This document shows, piece by piece, positions 39,446 to 49,840 of a DNA stretch of 64,000 nucleotides. Under the pieces are notes generated by a model. It saw only the letters and a program-made list of their open reading frames with translations, did not search any database and was not told the DNA's origin. The stretch's first letter is position 1. Every line of letters begins with the position of its first letter. Position numbers and translations under genes: made by a program. The DNA comes from Pempheris klunzingeri. Taxonomy: Eukaryota; Chordata; Actinopteri; Acropomatiformes; Pempheridae. Location: the NCBI RefSeq assembly GCF_042242105.1, contig NC_092012.1, forward strand, positions 13,555,470-13,619,469, read 5' to 3'.

Positions 39446-39481
39446 CGTGGTAATCTTCATCTCAGTGACACGACTTGATTG

Positions 39482-39487
39482 AATAAA
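39482..39487 (+). terminator. Candidate cpsf7 polyadenylation signal
   Basis: Canonical AATAAA only 36 bases after the TAA stop. Use of this site would give a very short 3' UTR, so a longer form ending further downstream is also likely. Confidence 0.5.
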
Positions 39488-40762
39488 GTACAATTTTGTA
39501 CACACAGAATACTTTAAAGCACATGCACGTACGTTTCTGTGCTCAGCTTCATTGGGGATGTTAGTACTAGTATTTCTAGTGTGAATTTCTGGCTTAACAT
39601 GGCTTAGGTGGAAGAGTTGTTTTAGGCGTGCGGATAATTTCAATTTAACATCCAGTTTTCCTCCCTTCATTTATTTATATGGCTCAAGAGTGCAGATTGC
39701 TGGATTTAATTTTAAGCTGTATCGGATAAACTACAGGCCTTTAGTTCCTAGTTTAAGGCACCCAAAACCTTTTTGACAGGTTGATGAAGATCAGTAAAGA
39801 AAGTAAGTAGTAAAGACATTAGTTTTAGCACAAAGTTCTTACTGAGGAATGAACTGAACTTTGCAGCCTATTATGCCACCAGATATTTGATATTGTCATG
39901 AATAACTAGAACCCCAGAAATCAGCATATTAAGTACTTGTAAGGTCAATTAACACTCATCCTTTCAGTGGCCCTTGAGCCAAACTGCTGGGCAATACAGT
40001 CCATATTTGATATGTGAAAATATTACCTTAAAAAGTATGTTTTTTTTTTTTTTTCTTCTCAGACTGGTGGCGTGTTTAAGTGTGAAGCAGAGCAAAGACA
40101 AGACTGTTTTTTCTGCACCAAGCTGCATAAATTCTGGAGGATTCTAAGGCGAGACTAAAGATGCACCTTCAAGAGTCTAAAATGTTTTTTTTTTTTTGTT
40201 CTCCAGTTTGGCTGGCTTTATGGCAAAAAACGTGGTTGTAGATTTGTTGCATGTGCAGGAACACCTTAATAAGTTATGTTTTATGTGTAATATTTTCATC
40301 GCTTTTCTTTTGTATTAAGTGTACAGATAAAAAAAAAAAAAAAAAACATTCCCTGAAAACAGAATTCCAGTTTTTATTTCCTCTATCGTTTAGGCTATAT
40401 CACATTTACTTACCCAGGATCACAATCATCCAATAATGCCCTATATTTTTATTTTCATATAAGACAGGCAACATGCTATTTCAACTTGAAGCATTCTTAA
40501 CACCTTCGTGATCAAATATAGAAAGGGACAGTAATTTTGACATCTGTACCACACAAACAGTAATCCACAGGCACTGAGTAAGTTTAAAAACCAAATTTTC
40601 CAGTCCAGGTCTCTTTAATATGGAAATAAGTTCATAAATTAATTAAAGTAAAATGACTAGCAATGAAGATTTTAGGTGCTGCATTACTTACATGCATAGC
40701 TTAAGTGTGGTGACTCTGGGTAGGTGGGTAAGTCAGTAATACAATTAGTGTCATTTAACAGC

Positions 40763-40768
40763 TTTATT
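40763..40768 (-). terminator. Candidate polr2l polyadenylation signal
   Basis: AATAAA on the minus strand about 155 bases after the polr2l stop codon, a typical distance for a small housekeeping gene. Confidence 0.6.
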
Positions 40769-40923
40769 TAGAAAAAAATGCATCATCAAATCTGTGCACA
40801 AATTAATGATCCAAACGTCTTCACTGAGGTCAGCATTTGTTTTCACATCAGTAGAACAGCATTAATCTGATCATGCCACAGCACGACAAAGTCCACGCAG
40901 TTCTTGAAAGTGGCCAGTTACAA

Positions 40924-41543
<620 letters not shown>

Positions 41544-41939
41544 CTAGCACCAATTAATTGGATATTGGTTAGCTAATTCATTGTTTTGCTAACATTCCAG
41601 CTACATTATAGTAATGGACGCGTTGTCGTTGAAAAGCGACAGTAGCTTTTATACCTTAAAGTGTTGATTTTAACTTTTTTTTTTTCATAGATTGTACCCA
41701 CGCGATTAGCACAACAGTAAACTGTTAGCTAACGTTAGCCGCTTGTGATAAGTTGCCACCAATTGACATGTTGTTTACTAGTCAAAACACAAAGTCTAAA
41801 TTAATGTCGAAGTGAAAATTTGTGAAAGTTTACTCACCAAAACCAAATGAGTTTACTCTGAGCTTAAATAGTATGTTATTCTGAGAGAAACTAGCTGTGG
41901 CGGGTGTTCGCAGTATCCTCGTTTCTCCAGCATCAACTA

Positions 41940-42250
41940 CAGGATATCCGGCCCGAATCCTTCAGAATAAAAGCAGAATTTTCACAATAATTTACTGTCA
42001 ATGAATGTAGGCATTTCAGTCGATACCCCCTCATTGATAAAAATAGGATGGACAAAATATTTGAAACACTCCCAGTGCTTCGCAATGCATTTCAACAGCA
42101 CCACAAACTACAGTCTCCAGATTAAACATAAATATACTTGACACCTTTCCAAAACGACAACAATGATCTGATATTTACAAACACATCAGCCTCCATGAAG
42201 GTAAGATTCAACTACTACAATACAACTAACTTCACCGCAAAGTTATTTTC
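41940..42250 (+). repeat. Interspersed repeat near the polr2l promoter
   Basis: It includes 'tttcaacagcaccacaaact', an exact match to the copy near 20010, within 'cgcaatgcatttcaacagca' and further AC-rich sequence. The flanking 'atatccggcccgaatccttc' also looks like a known fish repeat. Family and exact ends are unknown. Confidence 0.4.
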
Positions 42251-42689
42251 CTCACTGTAACTGTGTAGAATGAGACAGACGCCACAAAATAAACCATTAG
42301 ACCAATCTATGCAATGGTGACCCAGCCAAACTCACCAAGCTAACGTTATGTTATAGCCTACAAGTTAAGGTTAACTTAAATTACAGAAGCTTCCTCTCCT
42401 GCCAGTAGTTAACTGTTAGTAGGCTATAAAGAGCACGGGTCCAACTACAAGCTATTCTTTAACAGGCTGTGAGTTTTCATGCAGTTATTAGCTACCTTGA
42501 TTCTGCAAAGAGGATGAATGCTCACATGGTCTCTGCCACTTTCCTGCCCTGCATGTGCTATGGCTGACAGCATCTGTGCTAGTAACATTACAGCTGTTAA
42601 TATTAAATTCATGCAATGAATGAACCAAACTAATGAAAACTACTTTGATTTTGAACCCCTTGAATAAGCGAATGGTCTAAAGAAAGGAG

Positions 42690-42765
42690 CTCTCTGATTG
42701 GCCGAAAGACAGAGGCACAAAGGGGTTTTCTGATTGGCCGAAAGTAAGGGGCTCTCTGATTGGAA
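42690..42765. promoter_or_regulatory. Cluster of three ATTGG (inverted CCAAT) boxes
   Basis: ATTGG pentamers at 42697-42701, 42733-42737 and 42759-42763 sit inside a short tandem repeat whose first two units share 'tctgattggccgaaag'. CCAAT/ATTGG with flanking purines is the NF-Y site. The cluster is about 0.8 kb upstream of the inferred polr2l promoter. Function is inferred only from the motif. Confidence 0.4.
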
Positions 42766-43019
42766 ATTGACTATGGATGCTGTGGGCTTCTGACAAGCCA
42801 GAACTAAAAAGGCAAAGTCTTTAAATGCATACAGCATTGGAGCAAGGAGAGACACAGCATCAGCTACTTTCCCTGCACTGCAAAGCAAAAAAGGCAATAT
42901 CCCACATTTATCAGTTCAATTAACTGTTCCATTCACAGCAGAAACCATCACTTGATAAATATTGATGATGATGTAATCTAACCAGAATGAATTTGGCCAA
43001 AACAGTTTCTTGGACCAAT

Positions 43020-43172
43020 TTACTCATTGAGGCCCTTGTCGTCCTCTTCCGCATTGGTGGCCACCTTGCTTGTGTCTGAGAACTCGTGCAGGAGCTGCTG
43101 AAGCCAAACTTGAGCTGTGATTCGCTGGTTGTTCAGAAGGGCGCCTTTGCCTGATCCCAGGTCAATGCTAAT
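43020..43172 (-). CDS. Unidentified coding-like terminal exon or fragment
   Basis: On the minus strand a frame opens right after candidate acceptors near 43172 (GTTTAG or ATTAG) and runs about 50 codons to a TAA at 43022-43020. The peptide includes GKGALLNNQRITAQVW, then QQLLHEFSDTSKVA and EEDDKGLNE. Codon choice is strongly coding-like (CTG, CAG, AAC, GAG, GCC, GTG, AAG) against an AT-rich background. I do not recognise the protein and see no partner exon nearby. It could be the last exon of a gene with distant upstream exons, or a fragment of a processed or duplicated pseudogene. Confidence 0.35.
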   Translation of the reverse strand: MSIDLGSGKGALLNNQRITAQVWLQQLLHEFSDTSKVATNAEEDDKGLNE

Positions 43173-43399
43173 CTAAACTGGTACAGTGTTAAGAAACACA
43201 GACTAGTGACTAGTTTCACACACTGGCAGATGGGCAGCAGCTAACACGTGGATACATTTTGTCTGCAATATATTTTGCAGTTGAACCATAAACGTTGTTA
43301 ATGATACCTGAATATTTCGCTCCCTATGTGTAAGTATGCTCATGTAGCTTAGGGACACAAACATCATAGATTTCATTCAACAGTTAATATTTTTTAGGT

Positions 43400-43457
43400 C
43401 TATATATATATATCTATATATCTATATCTATATCTATCTATCTATATATATATATAT
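43400..43457. repeat. TA/TATC compound microsatellite
   Basis: TATA runs alternate with TATC units over about 58 bases. Confidence 0.85.
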
Positions 43458-44079
43458 GTTTCTGTTGCTGTTGTCAAATGCAGAGCCTGTATCTCTAATT
43501 AGTTTTGAAAAAACACACTGAGTTTTGAGGATTGAAGTTTCTTTTTCCATGCAACTTCAAAGCTAAAGTTTGTGAAAATTACCAAAGTGGCAATAGGACT
43601 CTTTATTTCAAACTTGGAAATGTAGAATAGGGATAAAAAAAAAACCCACATTTAACCTAAATCACATAGGCTTAAATCAATACAGAAAAAATTAAAGTTA
43701 ATAGAAAATGTTCCAAATTAACAGAAAAGACCGTGCTCCAGTATGCTGACTTGCCAAAAGTATATCCTTATTATTATACTGTCCTTATGAATCTCTCAAA
43801 CTAAAATAAATGATCAGCTTACTTTAAAAGCCAATTTCACCTGTAATTAATTCATGTGCTGGAGCTTTGTAGGCAAAATATGACCTCCAATTCTGAACAA
43901 TAAATAAAAGTGCTGTTTTCAAAGAAATACTCACTTGGGCTGGTTCACTGCCTTTAATAACGGTTTGATAACAACCTCTTTCTTTTGTACATTTAGAAGT
44001 TTGGGGGCAGAGGGGAGTGTGCATAGGGAAAATATGTTAGAAATATATCAAAAATATATCATAACCATCATTAGCATCA

Positions 44080-44200
44080 TTACAGTCACCATGAAGAACA
44101 TCATCATTCCCACCATCATCATCATCATCATCATCATCTGCCACATCACTATCGTTGCCATCACTGACATCATACATCATCACCAATAATATTATTACAT
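44080..44200. repeat. ATC-rich trinucleotide repeat
   Basis: Imperfect ATC units, with a perfect run of about eight near 44116-44139. Read on the minus strand this gives an Asp-rich frame, which is a repeat artefact and not a gene. Confidence 0.75.
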
Positions 44201-45746
44201 CATCATTTATGTAGTTTAACTTGCTACAGCACATGTGCTAAATGAGGAGTCCTACCTGAATTATTGCATTTATACGCTGTTGAAATTATGAAAATAGGAT
44301 TTTTCTTTTTTTTGGTACACTGTGTTGTACAATGTAAGGTACAATGTTTGGTGTTATACTATCTTTTGGATGTGTTTGGGGTGTTGACTGTGGTGAATGT
44401 GGTATGCTCATACAATATTTTCTGGCCAGTAATATGTAGTAAAATTCATATGTACCCTTGCAACTAAAATTAAGTAATGGTGTGTGTGTTTTCTGCTATC
44501 TACTAATGCAACAGGGACATCCCCATGAGTTTTACATGTGAGTGAACAGCTGTACAGGTGAGTGACTGCTTTTCCTTTTTTTTCTTTAATAAAGTGTACA
44601 ACAGCAGCACATCTACAACCCACTTTCATTGTATTAGCAGCCTAGGATGCTCTCATTACATTACATTTGTACTTAGTTATTAATGAGGTTTTGAAAACAA
44701 CGTTTCCTAAAGTCACATAAGGGGAGCACAGTGAAGACAGAAATAAAACTCAGACGTTTTAGCAGCAGGTTTTAAACCTGACGCTGCTACACTAATGGCT
44801 GTTCAGCCTGCTAGAGCTACATCTACTGTAAGATGTAAACAGGTTGAACCAGCACGACTGCGGCTGTTGTGTAAGACATGAAAGGTTACTAATTTGTGAC
44901 ATCATTTGACAGTAAAATAAAACTCTTTCTTATCCTACAGCAAGAAGAAACTTTACTATTATTCTCTGCCTCATACTGTGCATGTTTTACCTCCGACGAT
45001 CCCACGCCTACACCAGTGCACGCTTATACTTTCAGCCTGTGAAAAAGCAGACCGTGCTGTTCTCTATTGGTTTTTTATCTGGATATGCAGGGATTGCATG
45101 CCTATCTCCCTGTGGTCTGAAGAAAGACAAATTGGACTCCTTCGGTTTGGCATTGATTTCACCAGTATGTGCAATACATCGCCATGCATATTCCTAGCTG
45201 TTTTCTGGCCTCCACTTTCAATTGTCTTATTTAAAAGTAAAATACAACCTAGAACAACTCTGATAGCCAAGTATTAATATCTATAGGTTTCAACATTATG
45301 AATACACTTCATGATCTTTTAGCAAAGTGAACCAAGCTTATTTCCAGTGCAAGAATGTACAAATATTGTAAGCTTATGTCAATATTTGTGCCAACTGGAC
45401 TAAAGAAGATAAAGCCATTGAATAAGCTACCTTTAGAGAGTTTTGGCTTGAGTTTTTTTTTTTTTTTTTTAAGAAATAGGTCATTACAGTTGAGATGCAG
45501 TATTGAATTAACTTCATGCATATAGTATGTGTATTTATGCTCCATATACAGCCTGGATCAAAACTTGAATGGTTCAGTTCTCTACAAGTGAAAGCAGGCG
45601 AAAATTTTAAAAAAAGAAAAGAAAAAAAAAGAACTTAAGATGCACAGTGGCTCCCCATCCCCCATGTGTACCGTCATAGTCTGTGAACCACTTACACTCT
45701 AACTTGTCAACCAATACATACTTTAATTTGAGATAATGATTTGGTT

Positions 45747-46037
45747 TTAATTTCTCCTCGCCAGTAGCAGCACTCCCAACAAGATGGCTCCTGCAGCAAT
45801 AACGGCTCCGCCAATGAGAAAAGGTTTCAGGTGTTCCAGAGAGTCTGTGCCGGAGGCCTCAGCCTCGTCACCTGCTGCTGCTGCTTCAGCTTCTGCTGCC
45901 CCATCCTGGGGAGGAGGATGCTCAGGCTCGGGGACCGCAGGGGCAGGGTCAGCCTTGCGTGGGGCTGCCGGCTCTTTCTTCTCTGCTTTAGATGCCGCTT
46001 TGGGCGCTGGAGCCCCGGACTTGGCCTTGGCTTCCAT
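45747..46037 (-). CDS. cend1: Cell cycle exit and neuronal differentiation protein 1-like
   Basis: CEND1 (BM88) is a neuronal membrane protein that promotes cell-cycle exit and differentiation. This 96-aa product has the same layout: a charged Ala/Pro/Lys/Glu-rich cytoplasmic part (residues 1-66, with KAASKAEKKEPAAPRKADP and an acidic stretch) and one C-terminal hydrophobic helix (about 72-92, FLIGGAVIAAGAILLGVLLL) followed by a basic ARRN tail. It would be tail-anchored. The coding region is one exon, as in mammals; a CTCAG acceptor just upstream (exon starting at 46104) implies a non-coding first exon, perhaps the one ending at the GTATGT donor near 46852. Human CEND1 is 149 aa, so the N-terminal part is much shorter here. 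Linkage to polr2l, as in human 11p15.5, supports the call, but sequence identity is weak outside the C-terminus. Confidence 0.75.
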   Translation of the reverse strand: MEAKAKSGAPAPKAASKAEKKEPAAPRKADPAPAVPEPEHPPPQDGAAEAEAAAAGDEAEASGTDSLEHLKPFLIGGAVIAAGAILLGVLLLARRN

Positions 46038-46104
46038 GGACTCAGGGACAGAGGTGTGGTCTGGTCAGGAGGAGTCTTTATAAGGTCAGCTCTGTGCTGC
46101 TTCA

Positions 46105-49100
46105 CTGAGAAAAAACAGCAAACACAGCCAGATTATCCTTCTAAATTAGGCCCAGACATCACGTTATCTGCTCTGCTGAATGAAGAGACGCTGACATGCG
46201 AAAGAGCCCTTAAAATCCACGATTCACTGTACAGCAGTGAAGCAGTCATGTGGTGGTGGGGCCTTAAATGTGACCTTGGAAAAAGATGACATTGATGGGA
46301 GCACTCCAATGCTCAGAGGACAGGGAATACTTTATTTTGGTCACAGCAGCTGTGACATGATCTTCCACTGAAGAAATAATGTTATGACAGCTTCCTGTGT
46401 AAAGCTTTTTCATGGGACAATCTGCTTGGTCTGTAATGGAGGAAGCCGGAATGGTACTGCAGCTGCAGAGCTCACTCATAGTTAACAAATGGATCTTTAT
46501 ATCTTTGACACCAACAAGAGCCTAATCCAGACGCAATAACATGTAGAGAGCAGGACAGAGAAATTTCTCTGTCTTGTTCTCGGTTCTCTCACTGTTAAAC
46601 TGTATGAGTCATATGTGCTGTAAATGGAGGACAAGATGGAGGAAGAGAAATAAGGACCACCGTGACAGCGAGGAAATCAGTGAAAATGCAAATGAGGAAA
46701 AAGACTTAAGGAGTAAACACTGTTGAAATTGAATAAATGCATCATTGCTGTGTGCACTGTCCAGAATGTAGGCTGGACACGTCTTTACAAAAATGCTTCC
46801 TATTAAATCCTGCGGTGATGTAATGAGAGGAAATATGGACATTACATACCTTTGCAACTGCTCTGTAGAGGTGCCACAGAAAAAAAACAGACAGAGGAGG
46901 AACTGCAGCAGTCTCTGGAAGTGAGAATGTCCTTAATATAAGAAAATGAGAGACAGCGGAGAGATGGAGGACACTGAAATCAAGAGGGAGGAGAATGAGA
47001 GAGGGAGAGGAGGAGAGGCTGGGATGTACCATCTGGTCCTCAAAATAGGGGGTGTCTGTTCATTGATTTCATCCTGGGTTTTACAGTCTGTTTAAAGAGA
47101 ATCCTAATGCAGTGAGTTTTTATGGTGATATGGCTTATTTCGATATGCCAAAACTTAGAATGAGATTTCCTTTACAATCATGAGATATAATACAGGTTAA
47201 CACATTGGTTCTTGTGAAAATAATTTATTCACTCATTTCTGAGGTATCATGCAAAAGGAGTAAGTACATAGGAAGTGTGTGTGTGTGGGGGGGGACTACT
47301 GAATTTCACCTTTGCCTGTGTTTGATGGCATTTATGTCCATTTTGTTTGTCTATAGGAATCATAACCCATTTTATTTATAGTTCCTACATTTCCTTGCAA
47401 AGCAACAGCTGACTGACATGACTACAGATCATAGCCTCCATGGATGTAAAAACCCTCTAAATTAAAGATGAAAATCAGAACATTAGCCTCATTGTTTCAT
47501 TTCAAAGCCAGGGTTAGGGTGTGCAGGAGTAAAGAGCCAACACAGCAAAAAATGAGCGGTGCACATATGTGTATGTAATACAGTATGCATTGTACAGAGA
47601 ATAACTCTAATAATTACTCCTTATTTCATTCCGTTTATTTTTTAGGGCTAATAGTTACAAAAATCTTTAATGTACATCTGCTGTGTCTCTCTATGCCAGC
47701 ATTCATACTAGAGTTACTGAGGCTGGACCCTATCCAGCATGCATCCTCTCTAACCTTACTGAAATGTCTGAGGGGCATTAAGCTGCCACTGATTGAAAAA
47801 AAAGAAAAAGGAATGCAGTACATTGTTGTGAAATAATTGGGGCAGAACATATCTGAATGACATCACTCACCATCATCCTCTGTCATTTCCCAGGAGACAG
47901 TTGCACACTTACTGTATTCACTCACATCATAAAGAAATGAGTCATGCTTTCTTCTCTATGAGGGGGGGTCCTCCTCTTCCTGCGTTTCCTTTAGCCCTGT
48001 GTATACAAACGTGAATAATGAAATGTGAAAAATGTTACACCAAAATGAATTTTGCTGCAATTGACACACCAATTACAGGCGGCTTTGCGTCTATTTTCAG
48101 ACAGCAGATATCTGCCAAATAACACTGAGCCCTCAAGTCAGCCGTCTTGGTATCTTGCGTGACAGGGAGAGGTCAGGACAGGACTCAGCCAAGTGTTCCG
48201 ATTAGGGCTTTTTTTCCCTCATTCGTTTGATCACAGTTTGTACTAAATTGCCGGCATAGCTTGGGCTTGTTCGCCTGCATTTTTAACACATGACACTACA
48301 CCTATTTTCATGTATAGATTTTATGACGTGACGCTGATCCACGCCCAGTATACGTCGGCCCAAAGAAGATCGTACAAGGTCAAGATAGTAATCAGTGAGG
48401 CACGGAGTGTCATGCTAGTTGATGTAAAAGACACTGGCAAAGCGCGTCAAATATGAACCAAAAGTTATCAAGATTAAACTTCTAAACAAGTATTAATTTG
48501 AAATATCCCTTGATACGTTCACATTAACAAAATCTGTTTTTTGACGAAAAATAAATAACATAGGTCAAACATAGGGAAGGACCATAGACAAACCGCAGAA
48601 TTCACCTTCATTAAACGCCCTTTGGTACTAATAAAAGGCAAGCCTACATAATTAGAGGAGCACGTGAATCTTTGATAGTTTTAAATAAAACCTTGAAAAT
48701 GTTTTATTCAAACTGTTGCTTACAATTCATCTTTATTCACTGCACAAGTCCAGCTTTGTTTCGTCGCTGTAGTAACGAGCGAACGTTGCTCTGAGTAAAT
48801 ACTAAACAGCGCTTGCGCAGTGGCACTGCCCGGCCCAATCAAATACGCTATTAACATCTTTTTTTAACCTTCAGGATGCTTTAATACTATTTTCAACAAA
48901 CAGTGTTAAAAACAGACGCGAAGAATAGCTGAACAAATAGATTTTAAATATCCCTTCGGACCCACCGCGGGCCTTTTTTAAATGACTTTACGAAGGGGAG
49001 CAGCAGCCTCTTGGCAAACACAGCCCTCTTTGATTTAGCTTGTGATTCCTTGATATTCACAAACCACCAGTGGCGCCCTTTCTCCGCAGGATCTCCTGAG

Positions 49101-49700
49101 TGTCTGCGGTTTGCCGCTTACAAAAACAAGTCAGGTGCGCGTAAACAGTGCAGGATTTGCGCAGCCGAACACGGAAGGGGAATAGCCAATTCGTACGTAT
49201 TTGTCTCTGGGAGAAGTGTCCGAGGGGATGGGCCAGATTCTCGGGAAATGCTTCCTCCGTGTCGCTGGGATCCGCGCTGGGGTTCGGGAGTTGTCCGGCT
49301 GATGGCACAACACAAGCTGCTGACTACAACGTGAGAAAGGAAGGGCTCGTCTTGTCCGCCGAGCCCCAGGCAGTGTTACCCTCTGTGAGCGGCAGTCACC
49401 ATGCCGAGCTCCGACGGAGGGGCATGAAAATGACCAGCACTCATCGGACTGCCTCAGCCGACGACGTGTTGCAATTAAGCGGAGGACGGAGCCGTCAGCG
49501 TCCAGCGGTTTGAAAACCACCGTGAGATTGATTTCGCTCTTTGACGGCATGCACCAGGTTTGCCTGACAGCCGGCACATAACCGAGGGAGCTCCAGCGCT
49601 TTGATGTCTCCGGGTCCATTCATCCTCCTGTTGTAATGACGTCTGTGCGGTTATTATAAACACATCAGTGAGACATTTGTGAATCCATCACCCACCCCAG
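46105..49700. other. cend1 upstream and intergenic region
   Basis: Probably contains a cend1 non-coding exon (about 46852-47000, minus) and its promoter. A GC-richer stretch starts near 48780 with 'cttgcgcagtgg', an NRF1-like half site, and grades into the CpG-rich exon region at 49.0-49.8 kb. A G-run sits at 47287-47294. No coding exon is recognised. Confidence 0.45.
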
Positions 49701-49740
49701 CCCTGAGCCGGTGTCGGGGAGAGCGAGGCTGAGGGTGGTC
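49000..49740 (+). promoter_or_regulatory. CpG-rich promoter / 5' UTR region of an unidentified gene
   Basis: CpG density and GC content rise sharply compared with the surrounding AT-rich DNA, with many CG dinucleotides across 49080-49600. It directly precedes a candidate first coding exon. Overlapping open frames on both strands reflect low stop-codon density in GC-rich DNA. Confidence 0.5.
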
Positions 49741-49755
49741 GGCAGTCGGAGGGAT

Positions 49756-49813
49756 ATGGGAGAGCGAGCAGAACCGATGCAGTGGGTCTTGGCAAGGCAT
49801 CGTCAAAATTCAG
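49756..49813 (+). CDS. Candidate first coding exon of an unidentified gene
   Basis: An ATG at 49756 in a CpG-rich leader opens a frame of 19 codons (MGERAEPMQWVLARHRQNS) that ends one base into the next codon at a perfect GTGAGC donor at 49814. A second ATG lies seven codons later. I do not recognise the peptide. The gene would run to the right, past 64 kb or through a long first intron, since no later exon is visible. It may also be only a non-coding first exon. Confidence 0.35.
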
Positions 49814-49816
49814 GTG

Positions 49817-49840
49817 AGCAGCAGCAGCAGCAGCAGCAGC
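49817..49840. repeat. AGC trinucleotide repeat next to a splice donor
   Basis: Eight AGC units beginning three bases after the GT of the candidate donor at 49814. Confidence 0.85.

Larger units (their letters stand above)
39446..40923. other. Convergent cpsf7/polr2l 3' region
   Basis: Contains the 3' ends of both genes. On the plus strand AATAAA lies 36 bases after the cpsf7 stop; a strong acceptor-like sequence (poly-T then CTTCTCAG, ending near 40061) may define an alternative 3' UTR exon. On the minus strand AATAAA lies at 40768-40763. Long A runs occur near 40329-40346. No other coding feature is seen. Confidence 0.6.
43173..45746. other. Intergenic region between the orphan exon and cend1
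   Basis: AT-rich, with a TATA/TATC microsatellite (43400-43457), an ATC repeat (about 44080-44200) and poly-A/T runs near 45452-45470 and 45610-45630. The cend1 3' UTR lies at its right end. I see no other gene. Confidence 0.55.

Noticed and set aside
44037-44234. Asp-rich 65-codon minus-strand ORF
   Set aside because: It is the ATC trinucleotide repeat read in one frame.
45784-46289. Plus-strand ORFs of 99 and 152 codons
   Set aside because: They are antisense shadows of the GC-rich cend1 coding exon and lack any family resemblance.
49057-49663. Several overlapping ORFs (up to 162 codons) on both strands
   Set aside because: CpG-rich DNA has few stop codons; none shows a known domain, and they contradict each other in frame and strand.
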